Assembly (NCBI RefSeq): GCF_003194605.1
Contig: NZ_QHKY01000003.1
Location: 372,001-436,000 of the forward strand
Length of the DNA: 64,000 nt
Reading direction: 5' to 3'
DNA from: Nocardioides gilvus
GTDB lineage: Bacteria > Actinomycetota > Actinomycetes > Propionibacteriales > Nocardioidaceae
Shown in pieces: positions 7,747-15,209 of the stretch (position 1 is its first letter; each line of letters starts with the position of its first letter). The position numbers and the translations under genes are program-made. The notes under the pieces are model-generated. The model did no database searches, had not been told where the DNA came from, and saw only the letters and a list, made by a program, of their open reading frames with translations.

Positions 7747-8895
7747 TCAGGGAAGGGGGACCCGCAGGAACCGCGGACGGTAGAGCGACGGGTCGTCCTC
7801 CAACGTCTTCGGGTGCATCGCGTTGACGCTCCAACTGACCACCACGCTGCCGTTCTCTGGGAGCAGCTCAGGATGGGCCAGGGGCATGTACTGGAGGAAC
7901 TTGTCGTCGGTGGGGATCTGGGCCACCGGCGGGCTCGGCACGAACGGCCCTTCGGGCGCGGGCGCCTTCCAGATCACCAGGTCGTTGCCCACGAAGTCGA
8001 GGCGCTTGCTCACCGCGTACCACGAGCCGTTCTGCTCGAAGACGCTCAGCACCCGCGAGACCCCCTCGGCCGCCGGGACGAGACTCAATGCGCTCTCGGG
8101 GTCACGGCTCCAGGTGGTGCCGTCCCAGTACTCCCACGAGGTCATGTCCAGGTACTCGTCCACGGTGGTGCGTGCCACCTGCAGGGAGTAGCCGAAGACG
8201 TACGGTTCGCCGGGGTTGGCGGTGCCGTAGACGTAGACCCGCTCCCCGTCGACGGCGGTCGCGGCGCCCCACAGCGGCTCACCCATCGAGGCGTCGTCGG
8301 CGTCGAGGTCCCTGACCCCGATCAACTCCGGGACGTCGTTGGCGGCCACCTCGAACCTGGCCACGGACGAACCCACGATCTCGAAGTCCCACATGCCCGA
8401 TCCGGTGGTCCGCACCCGCATCAGGCCGACCGCGATCCGGTCCACCCCGTCCGCGCGCGGTATGGCGTTGACGGAGGTGGGCCAGTAGCCGACCCCGTCC
8501 TCGCGGTCAGGGATGGCGGCGCCGTTGTCAGCGGGTCGGTACACCGAGGCGCACCCGTTGCCGGTCAGCAGCATCGAGTTGCGGACCATCGTCGGCCCGG
8601 GCTCGTCGGGCGGACGCAGAGTGTCCCCGAAGACCCAGAGGTTGCGACCGTCGGAGAGCTGGGTGCTCGCGCCGACGTCGCCGCCGACGAAGCCCGGCGT
8701 GCCGCGGGCGTCGACCACGAAGTCGTTGATGTCCTCGACGGTCTTCGGGCGCTCGAAGGGGATGCAGTCGAGCCACGTGCTGCTGGGCGTCTGCTCCTCG
8801 TCCGGTGCCAGGAGCAGTGCCGCAGCGATCACGATCGGGACCAGGAAGATGGCGAACACGACGAGGAGCACCCGACGACGGAACTCAGCGTGCAT
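7747..8895 (-). CDS. Membrane-anchored beta-propeller-like protein (DUF4185/DUF5005-like)
   Basis: A 382-residue protein with an N-terminal membrane anchor (residues about 8-28, LLVVFAIFLVPIVIAAALLL) and an extracytoplasmic domain. GGDVGASTQLSDGRNLWVFGDT, MVRNSMLLTGNG and the late HPELLPENGSVVVSWSVN resemble five-bladed propeller glycosidase-like domains of the DUF4185/DUF5005 kind; no catalytic assignment is made. ATG 8895 is used because TACTGT lies six bases upstream. Two in-frame cysteines could form a disulphide. It lies alone between menE and menA and is divergent from menA. The family call rests on motif impression only. Confidence 0.6.
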   Translation of the reverse strand: MHAEFRRRVLLVVFAIFLVPIVIAAALLLAPDEEQTPSSTWLDCIPFERPKTVEDINDFVVDARGTPGFVGGDVGASTQLSDGRNLWVFGDTLRPPDEPGPTMVRNSMLLTGNGCASVYRPADNGAAIPDREDGVGYWPTSVNAIPRADGVDRIAVGLMRVRTTGSGMWDFEIVGSSVARFEVAANDVPELIGVRDLDADDASMGEPLWGAATAVDGERVYVYGTANPGEPYVFGYSLQVARTTVDEYLDMTSWEYWDGTTWSRDPESALSLVPAAEGVSRVLSVFEQNGSWYAVSKRLDFVGNDLVIWKAPAPEGPFVPSPPVAQIPTDDKFLQYMPLAHPELLPENGSVVVSWSVNAMHPKTLEDDPSLYRPRFLRVPLP

Positions 8896-8901
8896 GGCCA
8901 C

Positions 8902-8907
8902 ACAGTA
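8902..8907 (-). promoter_or_regulatory. -10 hexamer TACTGT of the beta-propeller-like gene
   Basis: TACTGT on the minus strand is six bases before ATG 8895, suggesting a leaderless transcript. Confidence 0.45.
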
Positions 8908-8981
8908 GCGGGCGCCACGTCCGTGGAGCCCACGTCGCGACCGGCGCCGGACCCACCCCACCCACCTGCTTGAATCACCCG

Positions 8982-9860
8982 GTGAGCAACGCAACGACGG
9001 CCGACTGGATCGCTGGCGCCCGCCCCCGCACCCTGCCCGCCGCGATCGCCCCGGTCCTGGCTGGCACCGGCGTGGCGGCGTACGTCGACTCGATGGTGGG
9101 CTGGAAGGCTCTGCTGGCCCTGGTGGTCAGCCTGGCCCTCCAGGTGGCGGTCAACTACGCCAACGACTACTCCGACGGGATCCGCGGGACCGACGCCGAC
9201 CGGGTCGGTCCGATGCGTCTGGTCGGATCGGGGCGCGCCACCCCGGCCGCGGTGAAGCGGGCAGCCTTCCTGGCCTTCGGGGTCGCTGCGGTCGCCGGGC
9301 TCGCCCTGGCCCTCACCACGTCGTGGTGGCTCGTCCTGGTCGGCGTGGTCTGCATCGTCGCCGCGTGGTTCTACACCGGGGGCAAGAAGCCGTACGGCTA
9401 CCTCGGCCTGGGCGAGGTGATGGTCTTCGTCTTCTTCGGACTGGTCGCCGTCATCGGCACCACCTGGGTCCAGACCGAGACCTGGGAGTGGCCGGCGCTC
9501 TACGCCGGCGTCGGCATCGGGGCGCTGGCCTGTGCGGTGCTGGTCACCAACAACCTGCGCGACATCCCCACCGACATCGAGGCCGGCAAGCGGACCCTGG
9601 CCGTGCGTCTGGGCGCCGAGCGCACCCGCGCGCTCTACGCCCTGCTGGTCCTGGCCTCTGCGCTGGCTGTCGTCGCCGTCGCAGCTGCCACCCACTGGGG
9701 TGTCCTGCTCTCGCTGGTCTTCGTGCTCCGGATGCTCCCGGCGCTGCGTACGATCCGATCCGGCGCCGTGGGCCCCGCGCTGATCCCGGTGCTCGGTGCC
9801 ACCGGAATGGGACAGCTGTGGTGGGCCGTCCTGGTCGCGGCCACCCTCAACGCCGCCTGA
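8982..9860 (+). CDS. menA: 1,4-Dihydroxy-2-naphthoate polyprenyltransferase MenA
   Basis: A UbiA-family integral membrane prenyltransferase that attaches the isoprenoid tail to dihydroxynaphthoate. It has 292 residues and about eight to nine membrane segments. The first Asp-rich motif is NYANDYSDG followed by GTDADRVGPMRLV, the second is NNLRDIPTDIEAGKRTLAVRLG; both are diagnostic. GTG 8982 (MSNATTADWIAGARPRTLPA) is chosen because family homology begins there, with TTGAAT six bases upstream. It ends one base before the convergent membrane-protein gene. Confidence 0.94.
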   Translation: MSNATTADWIAGARPRTLPAAIAPVLAGTGVAAYVDSMVGWKALLALVVSLALQVAVNYANDYSDGIRGTDADRVGPMRLVGSGRATPAAVKRAAFLAFGVAAVAGLALALTTSWWLVLVGVVCIVAAWFYTGGKKPYGYLGLGEVMVFVFFGLVAVIGTTWVQTETWEWPALYAGVGIGALACAVLVTNNLRDIPTDIEAGKRTLAVRLGAERTRALYALLVLASALAVVAVAAATHWGVLLSLVFVLRMLPALRTIRSGAVGPALIPVLGATGMGQLWWAVLVAATLNAA

Positions 9861-9861
9861 G

Positions 9862-10536
9862 TCAGTCGCGGTCCACGAAGGCGAAGCGCTCGACGGAGCC
9901 ACGCCATGCGTAGGCCGCGAGCCCGACGGCGAGGACTGCTGCCACCGCGGCCCAGCGTTCGAGCGTCACGTCCTGGTTGTAGAGGAAGTTCCACTGCCAC
10001 GGGATCAGCCCGGGAGCGCTCATGACCAGCGTCAGGGCGAGCGGCGTCACCCATCCCAGAGTCACGCCCCCCAGACTCGTGGAGACGAGGAGAAGCCCGA
10101 CATACAGCTGAGCGTCCAGCAGTATCACCGCCGTCGGCAGGTTGGCCAGGACCGTGAGGGCCCAGGCTCCCGCGCAGACCGCGCTCGTGCAGGCCAGCGC
10201 CAGGGCCAGTCGCTGGGGCCACAACGGGCGCGCGGCTCCGAGCACCAGGTGACGGGGTCCCTCCCGCAGGCACAGGCCGACGACTGCCACCGGCACGAGC
10301 AGTCCAACGACCGATGCTGAGTCGATGATCGTGCCAGCCACCTCGTACGGAAATTTGAGGGGCACGCTCACGGCCGCCACCAGGATCGTGCCGATCCACG
10401 CGGCCAGGCAGCCAGCTGTCCAGGCCGCGGTGACTCCGTGAACCTTCCGCCAGGAATGCCAGGTCGCCGTGCCGCGGGCATCCGCCTGCGAGGTCCCGCC
10501 TTGCGTCACGAGGAACATTCTTTGAGGTTCTCCCAT
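9862..10536 (-). CDS. Polytopic membrane protein of ABC/secreted-protein operon, 224 aa
   Basis: Function unknown. About six hydrophobic segments follow a short polar N-terminus, for example AAWTAGCLAAWIGTILVAAV, VVGLLVPVAVVGLCL, LALACTSAVCAGAWALTVLA and AAVAAVLAVGLAAYA. ATG 10536 (with GGGAG upstream) overlaps the previous gene by 31 bases; ATG 10518 is an alternative. It is the last gene of the operon that starts at 13079. Position and topology suggest an accessory permease subunit of the ABC ATPase at 11885-12673. Confidence 0.6.
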   Translation of the reverse strand: MGEPQRMFLVTQGGTSQADARGTATWHSWRKVHGVTAAWTAGCLAAWIGTILVAAVSVPLKFPYEVAGTIIDSASVVGLLVPVAVVGLCLREGPRHLVLGAARPLWPQRLALALACTSAVCAGAWALTVLANLPTAVILLDAQLYVGLLLVSTSLGGVTLGWVTPLALTLVMSAPGLIPWQWNFLYNQDVTLERWAAVAAVLAVGLAAYAWRGSVERFAFVDRD

Positions 10537-11885
10537 GTCACCGCTCCCTCACGGACCTCGTCCCGGTGCTTGCGGAACCAGGCCGCTCGATCCTCCGGAG
10601 TCAGACTCGAGAAGCAGCTGAACAGCTCCGCACGGTCGCCGTAATTGACGAATGTCTCGTCGAGCATGGGCGAATACATGCCTGTCGAGGAGCCGATCGG
10701 CACGCCCACTTCAGTGAAATACCACCGGTGCAGTATGTCGGAGGGCATCGCCGCCCGCCGTAGGTCCCCGTCGTCCGGCTCATCCGGCCCGGTCTCCTCC
10801 GAGAGCCGGAAATCGCTGGCAGGCACCAAGTAGGAGATGAAGTAAAGGTGTATCCCGTTACGGTCGAACTTGGTGTAGGTGTCGATGCTGCCAGCGAGAG
10901 AGAGAGGGATGACCTCCGCTCCACCCAGTTCTTCGCGCTCCACCAACAAAGCTAGATCTCGGTCGATCGCGGGGGACAGAGCAGCCGTCTCGTCGTCCAC
11001 CAAGGTCACCCTGTCGGCTACGAGACCCTGCAGTGCCGTGACGGCTTGCTCATACTCGGGGGTCAAGTCTGGGCGGACCACGGCCTTCGCCCGGGGGAGA
11101 CACAGGGTCAGCTGGCCGGCTGCCTCGCACTGCTGCGTTGCGGCATCCTTGATCAGCGCACGGGTGGACGGGGTCACGTACAGCAAGGGGACGGTGAGCA
11201 CGGCCACGCCGACGACCAGCAAGAACCGCGTGCGCGTTTGATCGGCGCGGTGAGCCACGACGGCCGCGAGCACGGTGAGCCACAGGACGATCTGGGCGAG
11301 GAGGACCCAGGCCATCGGGCGCTCGAAGGTGGCCGCTCCGTCATCCAGTGGCGTGAGCGCGATCAGAAGCGTCTCGGCGTTGAACGCAAGCACACCGAGG
11401 CCCACGTAAAGGACGGCAGCGGCCACCGGGACGCCGAGGAACCAGGGCAGTTGTCCCCCCACTTGCTGCCCCAGGGCCGTCACCGCGGCCAGGGCTCCGA
11501 CGTGGGCGAGGGTGGACAACGGGTTGGGGAAGCCATTGACGGCGACGAAGGCGGTGGCGATCCAGGCCGGAACCGTGCCGAGCAACAAGCCCAGCGCGAC
11601 CCAGGCCGCTGGTTCGGCGGCGGCCCGCAACTGGACCAGCCACGCGGATCGGCCCGCAGCGTGTCGCCGTTCCGCAACCCCGTTACGCCTCGCGGCGGCG
11701 CCGAAGAAGGCGCCCGCGGCAGCGGCGACGGGCGCGGTGAGGATGAAGGAACTGGACAAGTACTGGTCCGTCTCCGACCAGACACCCAGCCAGGACCTCC
11801 AGTGACCCGCATGCCCGGCCAGTGTTGCAGTGGCGACCGCGAGGGCGGCAAGGACGCCGTGGCGCGGTCGCACCTCGAGGAACAT
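10506..11885 (-). CDS. ABC transporter membrane protein with large C-terminal extracytoplasmic domain
   Basis: A 459-residue protein. The first about 260 residues contain seven hydrophobic segments (for example AAWVALGLLLGTVPAWIATA, LGVPVAAAVLYVGLGVLAF, FLLVVGVAVLTVPLLYV). A polar domain of about 190 residues follows, beginning CEAAGQLTLCLPRAK and ending with another cysteine; it is predicted to be outside. ATG 11885 overlaps the ATPase stop by one base (TGATG), indicating coupling. No recognised catalytic motif is present in the tail. Probably the permease partner of the ATPase upstream. The seven-helix-plus-tail shape is reminiscent of bacteriocin-immunity/export proteins, but homology is not established. 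Confidence 0.55.
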   Translation of the reverse strand: MFLEVRPRHGVLAALAVATATLAGHAGHWRSWLGVWSETDQYLSSSFILTAPVAAAAGAFFGAAARRNGVAERRHAAGRSAWLVQLRAAAEPAAWVALGLLLGTVPAWIATAFVAVNGFPNPLSTLAHVGALAAVTALGQQVGGQLPWFLGVPVAAAVLYVGLGVLAFNAETLLIALTPLDDGAATFERPMAWVLLAQIVLWLTVLAAVVAHRADQTRTRFLLVVGVAVLTVPLLYVTPSTRALIKDAATQQCEAAGQLTLCLPRAKAVVRPDLTPEYEQAVTALQGLVADRVTLVDDETAALSPAIDRDLALLVEREELGGAEVIPLSLAGSIDTYTKFDRNGIHLYFISYLVPASDFRLSEETGPDEPDDGDLRRAAMPSDILHRWYFTEVGVPIGSSTGMYSPMLDETFVNYGDRAELFSCFSSLTPEDRAAWFRKHRDEVREGAVTWENLKECSS

Positions 11886-12673
11886 CACGGCGCGATCTCC
11901 GATTCCGCGAGCACGTGGAGGAAACCACTTCGCAGCCGTTCCTGCGAAGTACCGCCGACTTCGCCTCGGTCGATCAGGGCTTCTGTGGTGTCGGAGAACA
12001 CCACACGCCCCTGATCGAGGACCACGACCCGCCCGGGGAACGCCTCGACGTCTTCGAGGAGGTGGGTGGAGACCAGGACGCACTTGTCTCGGGAGAGATC
12101 ACGAAGGGCAGAGTGGAACCACGCCCGCTGCTCGGGGTCCAGGCCCACGGTCGGCTCGTCGAGCACCACCACGTCGGGATCGTGGACCAGCGCCTGGGCG
12201 ATCCCGGCCCGGCGCAGCATTCCCCCCGACAGGTGACCGAGACGCCGGCCGCGAAGATCAGCAAGATCGACCCGCACCAACGCCGCGTCGATGCGGTCAC
12301 TCGCGTCTTTGCGAGGCAACGCCTTCAGCCAGGCCGCGTGGCGCAGGTACTCCTCGACCGTCATGGCGGCCGGCACCGGCAGCTGCTGTGGAAGCCAGCC
12401 CGTGGCCCGGTGGTGTTGGCGCCAATCGCTGCGCGTGAGCAGGGGTGAGCCGTGCCGGACCACGTCGCCGGAGTCCGCAGGCTCCATCCCGGTGAGGATG
12501 TGGCAGAGCGTGCTCTTGCCAGCCCCGTTGCGGCCCAGCAGGACCGTGATGCCGGGCGAGAGGTCGAGGTCCACCCCGCGCAGGGCATGTTCAGAACCGT
12601 AGGTCTTGTGAACGGCCCTCAGGCCGAGCACGCCACCGCGCTCGGCCTGAGGAATTTGGTCGCTGGGAAACAC
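11885..12673 (-). CDS. ABC transporter ATP-binding protein
   Basis: A single nucleotide-binding domain. Walker A is GRNGAGKST, the signature is LSGGMLRRAGIAQAL and Walker B is VVVLDEPTVGLDP, followed by the H-loop VSTHLLEDV. The TGLDP-like D-loop and the short length (262 residues) fit the ABC-2 export group. GTG 12673 starts two bases after the secreted-protein stop and is preferred to an ATG 57 bases upstream that lies inside that gene, though no clear Shine-Dalgarno sequence is visible. Coupled to the membrane protein downstream. Confidence 0.88.
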   Translation of the reverse strand: MFPSDQIPQAERGGVLGLRAVHKTYGSEHALRGVDLDLSPGITVLLGRNGAGKSTLCHILTGMEPADSGDVVRHGSPLLTRSDWRQHHRATGWLPQQLPVPAAMTVEEYLRHAAWLKALPRKDASDRIDAALVRVDLADLRGRRLGHLSGGMLRRAGIAQALVHDPDVVVLDEPTVGLDPEQRAWFHSALRDLSRDKCVLVSTHLLEDVEAFPGRVVVLDQGRVVFSDTTEALIDRGEVGGTSQERLRSGFLHVLAESEIAP

Positions 12674-12674
12674 G

Positions 12675-13079
12675 TCAGAAGTTCTGTTTCCCCATGGACC
12701 CGCACCCGTCGGGAAGTCCCGTCCGGTCACGACAGACCTTCCAGCCAGCAGCGTCCGCGCTCGGCGGGATGGGAGCCAGTTGCGAGCAGCTGCCGCCGCG
12801 CGTGACGTACGACTTGCTGGTCGTGTTGCTACTGATGCGGTCGCACGTGTAATCGGTGTAGTTGTTGTAGATCACAATGCCGCGGTAATAGACCTTCTTG
12901 CCAGTGTTGGAACGCAACTTGCCCGTAGAGGTGAAGGACTGGTCACCGTGGCTGGTCACCGTCTGCGTTCCGTTGCCGTCGTTGGACGACAGGTTGACGG
13001 CGTATGCGGACGCAGGGATCAACACCACTGCCATCGCCAAGCCAAGCGAGCGCATGATTTTCTTCATGTTTCTCCCCAT
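12675..13079 (-). CDS. Small secreted four-cysteine protein
   Basis: A 134-residue precursor (or 130 from ATG 13067). The signal peptide MKKIMRSLGLAMAVVLIPAS ends near AYA, leaving about 105 residues rich in Ser, Thr, Asn and Gly, with cysteines in DYTCDR, GGSCSQ, KVCRD and DGCGS that could make two disulphides. Two start codons 12 bases apart each have their own GGGGAGA-type ribosome-binding site. It is the first gene of an operon with an ABC ATPase and two membrane proteins. This suggests an exported peptide or bacteriocin-like factor or a sensor ligand; no family match is recognised. Confidence 0.65.
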   Translation of the reverse strand: MGRNMKKIMRSLGLAMAVVLIPASAYAVNLSSNDGNGTQTVTSHGDQSFTSTGKLRSNTGKKVYYRGIVIYNNYTDYTCDRISSNTTSKSYVTRGGSCSQLAPIPPSADAAGWKVCRDRTGLPDGCGSMGKQNF

Positions 13080-13182
13080 TGATCTTCTCCCCAAGAGAAC
13101 GCATTTCACGAGAAGACCGGCGCAGAAGCCGACCTAGACTCTCGTGGCTGCTCTATCGGCGCCGAAAAGTAGCAGTTATGGG

Positions 13183-13215
13183 GGCGCCACCGCCACCATC
13201 GGCATGCGTGGCGCC
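13183..13215. repeat. Inverted repeat upstream of the secreted-protein operon
   Basis: GGCGCCAC (13183-13190) and GTGGCGCC (13208-13215) form an 8-bp inverted repeat with a 17-base spacer, and the perfect palindrome TCGGCGCCGA (13156-13165) is close by. It could be an operator for the operon starting at 13079 or the end of the Eis-like gene transcript. Confidence 0.3.
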
Positions 13216-13292
13216 GATGAGCCCCGACAACCGCGACGACGCGTCCTGACCTGCCGGCCGTGAACCCTGCCCACCCGGGTCGTGTATGCGCC

Positions 13293-14552
13293 TCAGAAGG
13301 TGGTCTGCGAGTACGGCGTCGGCCCGCCGTCGCACATGCCGGCAAAGCTGGCGATCGCGTCGTGGTCTCCGGTGACCCGTCCGGTCTGCACCATGATGTC
13401 GGTGGTGACCGAGCTGAGGTAGAGCGACCCCAGCGCGCTCACGGCCATCGACAGCTGCGCGGCGTCCTCCGTACGACTGACCGTCGCGCGTCCCTCACGG
13501 GTCACGACGCGCCAGTTTCCCTCGGCGTGGCCGAGACGGTCGGAGATGCCGAGCACGACGTCGCCGTCGGCGTACCAAGGCCGTGCCTCGAGGGCGGTGA
13601 CGACGTCGAGCACCCGGAGCCAGATCGAGTCGATCGGCCCCTTGGAGGAGACGCACCGGTTGTCGACCAGCGCCCAGGGCAGGGGGTTGTCGACGAACGT
13701 GTTGGCGACCACCCGGTCGGTCAGGTCGATCCCGGCCAGGAAGTCCCACAGGGCCAGGTGACCCTCAGGGGTGAGGGAGAGCATGTCGCGCACCGTGACC
13801 GTGTGGTCGTTGCCCCAGCCGCCGTGGGCGTAGAGGGCGTACCCGTGGGGCTGGTCGTCCGCGTCGAGGTGGACGACCGCACGCATCTTGGGCTCGGGGC
13901 CCTGCTCGTCCCAGCTCCACTCACCCCGGGTGAAGGGGGCGTACGCCTGCGAGCGGCTGACTGACCCACGGTGGGTGGCGTGCCACCGGGCGAAGAGTTC
14001 GTCGGGCACGTCGCCGAGCTCGGCAGGCTCGAGGTGGACGAAGCGGCCCGAGGAGGTGAACTCCTCGAACTCGAACTGGGCGGTGACGTCGACCTCGTAC
14101 TTCGACTTGAAGGTCGCCGGCCCGAAGCCGAAGCGACGGTAGATCGAGCCCTCGGAGACGGTGAGCGCGGCGATCGGGATGCCCTCGGAGACGGCGGTGG
14201 CGAGGTCCTGGCTGATCAGTCGACTGGCCAGCCCTTGTCGGCGACTGGCCGGGCTGACGGTGACGTCGCTGATCATGTGGAGCGGCAGGAGCTGTGATCC
14301 GGTGTTGAGCTCGCCGGGCCAACTGGCCACCGTTGCGACCGGCACGTTGCTGGCACCGTACGCGTCGGGAGGCAGCCAGGCGCCGTGCAGGCGGGCCCCG
14401 TCACCTCGGACCTGGTCGATCCAGATCTCCTGGGCGCGTTCGTCGGGGCGACTCAGGTGGAAGCCCCGATTGACGGCGATGACGTAGCCGACGAGCAGGT
14501 CGTGATCGATGGATTTGTCGTTCGGATCGAGCGTGCGGAAGTCGAGTTCCAT
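13293..14552 (-). CDS. Eis-like GNAT N-acetyltransferase
   Basis: A 419-residue protein of the Eis/enhanced-intracellular-survival type, which have two GNAT folds plus a sterol-carrier-like C-terminal domain. The acetyl-CoA loop SRRQGLASRL lies near residue 110 after ISDVTVSP. IYRRFGFGPAT is a second family block. The C-terminus ends in SQTTF, compatible with the terminal carboxylate used as base in Eis enzymes. ATG 14552 is taken because TACGGT sits six bases upstream. Substrate not predictable; aminoglycoside or amine acetylation is known for the family. Confidence 0.85.
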   Translation of the reverse strand: MELDFRTLDPNDKSIDHDLLVGYVIAVNRGFHLSRPDERAQEIWIDQVRGDGARLHGAWLPPDAYGASNVPVATVASWPGELNTGSQLLPLHMISDVTVSPASRRQGLASRLISQDLATAVSEGIPIAALTVSEGSIYRRFGFGPATFKSKYEVDVTAQFEFEEFTSSGRFVHLEPAELGDVPDELFARWHATHRGSVSRSQAYAPFTRGEWSWDEQGPEPKMRAVVHLDADDQPHGYALYAHGGWGNDHTVTVRDMLSLTPEGHLALWDFLAGIDLTDRVVANTFVDNPLPWALVDNRCVSSKGPIDSIWLRVLDVVTALEARPWYADGDVVLGISDRLGHAEGNWRVVTREGRATVSRTEDAAQLSMAVSALGSLYLSSVTTDIMVQTGRVTGDHDAIASFAGMCDGGPTPYSQTTF

Positions 14553-14558
14553 CCGACA

Positions 14559-14564
14559 ACCGTA
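14559..14564 (-). promoter_or_regulatory. -10 hexamer TACGGT of the Eis-like gene
   Basis: TACGGT on the minus strand is six bases before ATG 14552, suggesting a leaderless transcript. Confidence 0.45.
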
Positions 14565-14580
14565 ATTCAAGGGGTGAGGT

Positions 14581-14850
14581 TCAGTCCTCGTCGCCCTGTG
14601 CCTTGTACTCCTCGAACCGCTCCGACGCTCGGCCCGCACGCTCCTCCAGGACCAGCGCCAGGGCCTGTCGCTGGGGGGCCAGCAAGAACCACGACGTCAC
14701 CCCCGAGAGGACGAACGCGATGATCAACGCCCAGAGGAACGGCACCTCGTCGGCGAGGAGGGACCACACGCCGATGACGATCACCAAGGAGGTGAGGAGC
14801 ATGACGAAACGAAGGAGGTTGTAGATCAAGAACTGCTTCACAGGAGTCAT
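14581..14850 (-). CDS. DUF4229-type small membrane protein
   Basis: An 89-residue protein with two adjacent membrane helices (about residues 10-32 FLIYNLLRFVMLLTSLVIVI and 37-58 FLWALIIAFVLSGVTSWFLL). A positively charged, then acidic tail follows: APQRQALALVLEERAGRASE. This layout matches the actinobacterial DUF4229 family. It diverges from the next gene with only 29 bases between starts, and ends about 30 bases before the Eis-like gene start. Function unknown. Confidence 0.7.
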   Translation of the reverse strand: MTPVKQFLIYNLLRFVMLLTSLVIVIGVWSLLADEVPFLWALIIAFVLSGVTSWFLLAPQRQALALVLEERAGRASERFEEYKAQGDED

Positions 14851-14866
14851 CCTAGGCTGTGGGATC

Positions 14867-14872
14867 TAGGCT
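14867..14872 (+). promoter_or_regulatory. -10 hexamer TAGGCT of the small membrane protein gene
   Basis: TAGGCT lies seven bases before the GTG at 14880. A second TAGGCT (14853-14858) is eight bases before the alternative GTG's downstream region, so the exact start remains open. Confidence 0.45.
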
Positions 14873-14879
14873 GGACGAC

Positions 14880-15131
14880 GTGCTGAAGATCCTGCTCGTC
14901 GTGCTGCTCATCGCCGTGGTGATCTACGGGGTGACGCGGGTCGTCGAGCGCAGGGGAATCAAGCCCCCGACGATGCGTCGCGAGCCTCCGCGGATCGTGG
15001 CCCCCGACGACGACCCGGACTTCCTCTGGGACCTCGACCGGCGCAAGCGACACCCGGGGCCGAAGAGCGACCCGAAGGCCGACCCCTCTCCCCCGGATCC
15101 CGCCAGCGACGACGAGACCGACACTCCCTAG
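14880..15131 (+). CDS. Small single-pass membrane protein, 83 aa
   Basis: An N-terminal membrane helix (LKILLVVLLIAVVIYGVTRV) is followed by a basic and then acidic, proline-rich cytoplasmic tail. The motif DDDPDFLWDLDRRKR in the tail is probably a conserved feature. GTG 14880 is chosen because of the TAGGCT seven bases upstream; GTG 14859 would add seven residues. It is divergent from the DUF4229 gene and convergent with ccsB, with a hairpin after the stop. Function unknown. Confidence 0.6.
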   Translation: MLKILLVVLLIAVVIYGVTRVVERRGIKPPTMRREPPRIVAPDDDPDFLWDLDRRKRHPGPKSDPKADPSPPDPASDDETDTP

Positions 15132-15142
15132 GCCGACTCCCG

Positions 15143-15188
15143 GACGTCATCATGAACGGTCGCCCCCACGACCGCAGCCGATGACGTC
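15143..15188. terminator. Hairpin between convergent small membrane gene and ccsB
   Basis: GACGTCATC (15143-15151) pairs with GATGACGTC (15180-15188), and inside it CGGTCG (15157-15162) pairs with CGACCG (15169-15174). The position just after both stop codons supports a bidirectional terminator. Confidence 0.65.
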
Positions 15189-15209
15189 CCGCGACGGGGC
15201 TGGCGTACG

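Noticed and set aside
7702..8973. A 423-codon plus-strand frame opposite the beta-propeller-like gene
   Set aside because: No signal peptide or domain, His/Arg-rich; the minus-strand frame has an anchor, coherent beta-propeller motifs and a promoter hexamer.
11885..12730. Longer ATPase starting at ATG 12730
   Set aside because: It would lie inside the secreted-protein gene for 56 bases; GTG 12673 begins just after that gene's stop and leaves all ATPase motifs intact.
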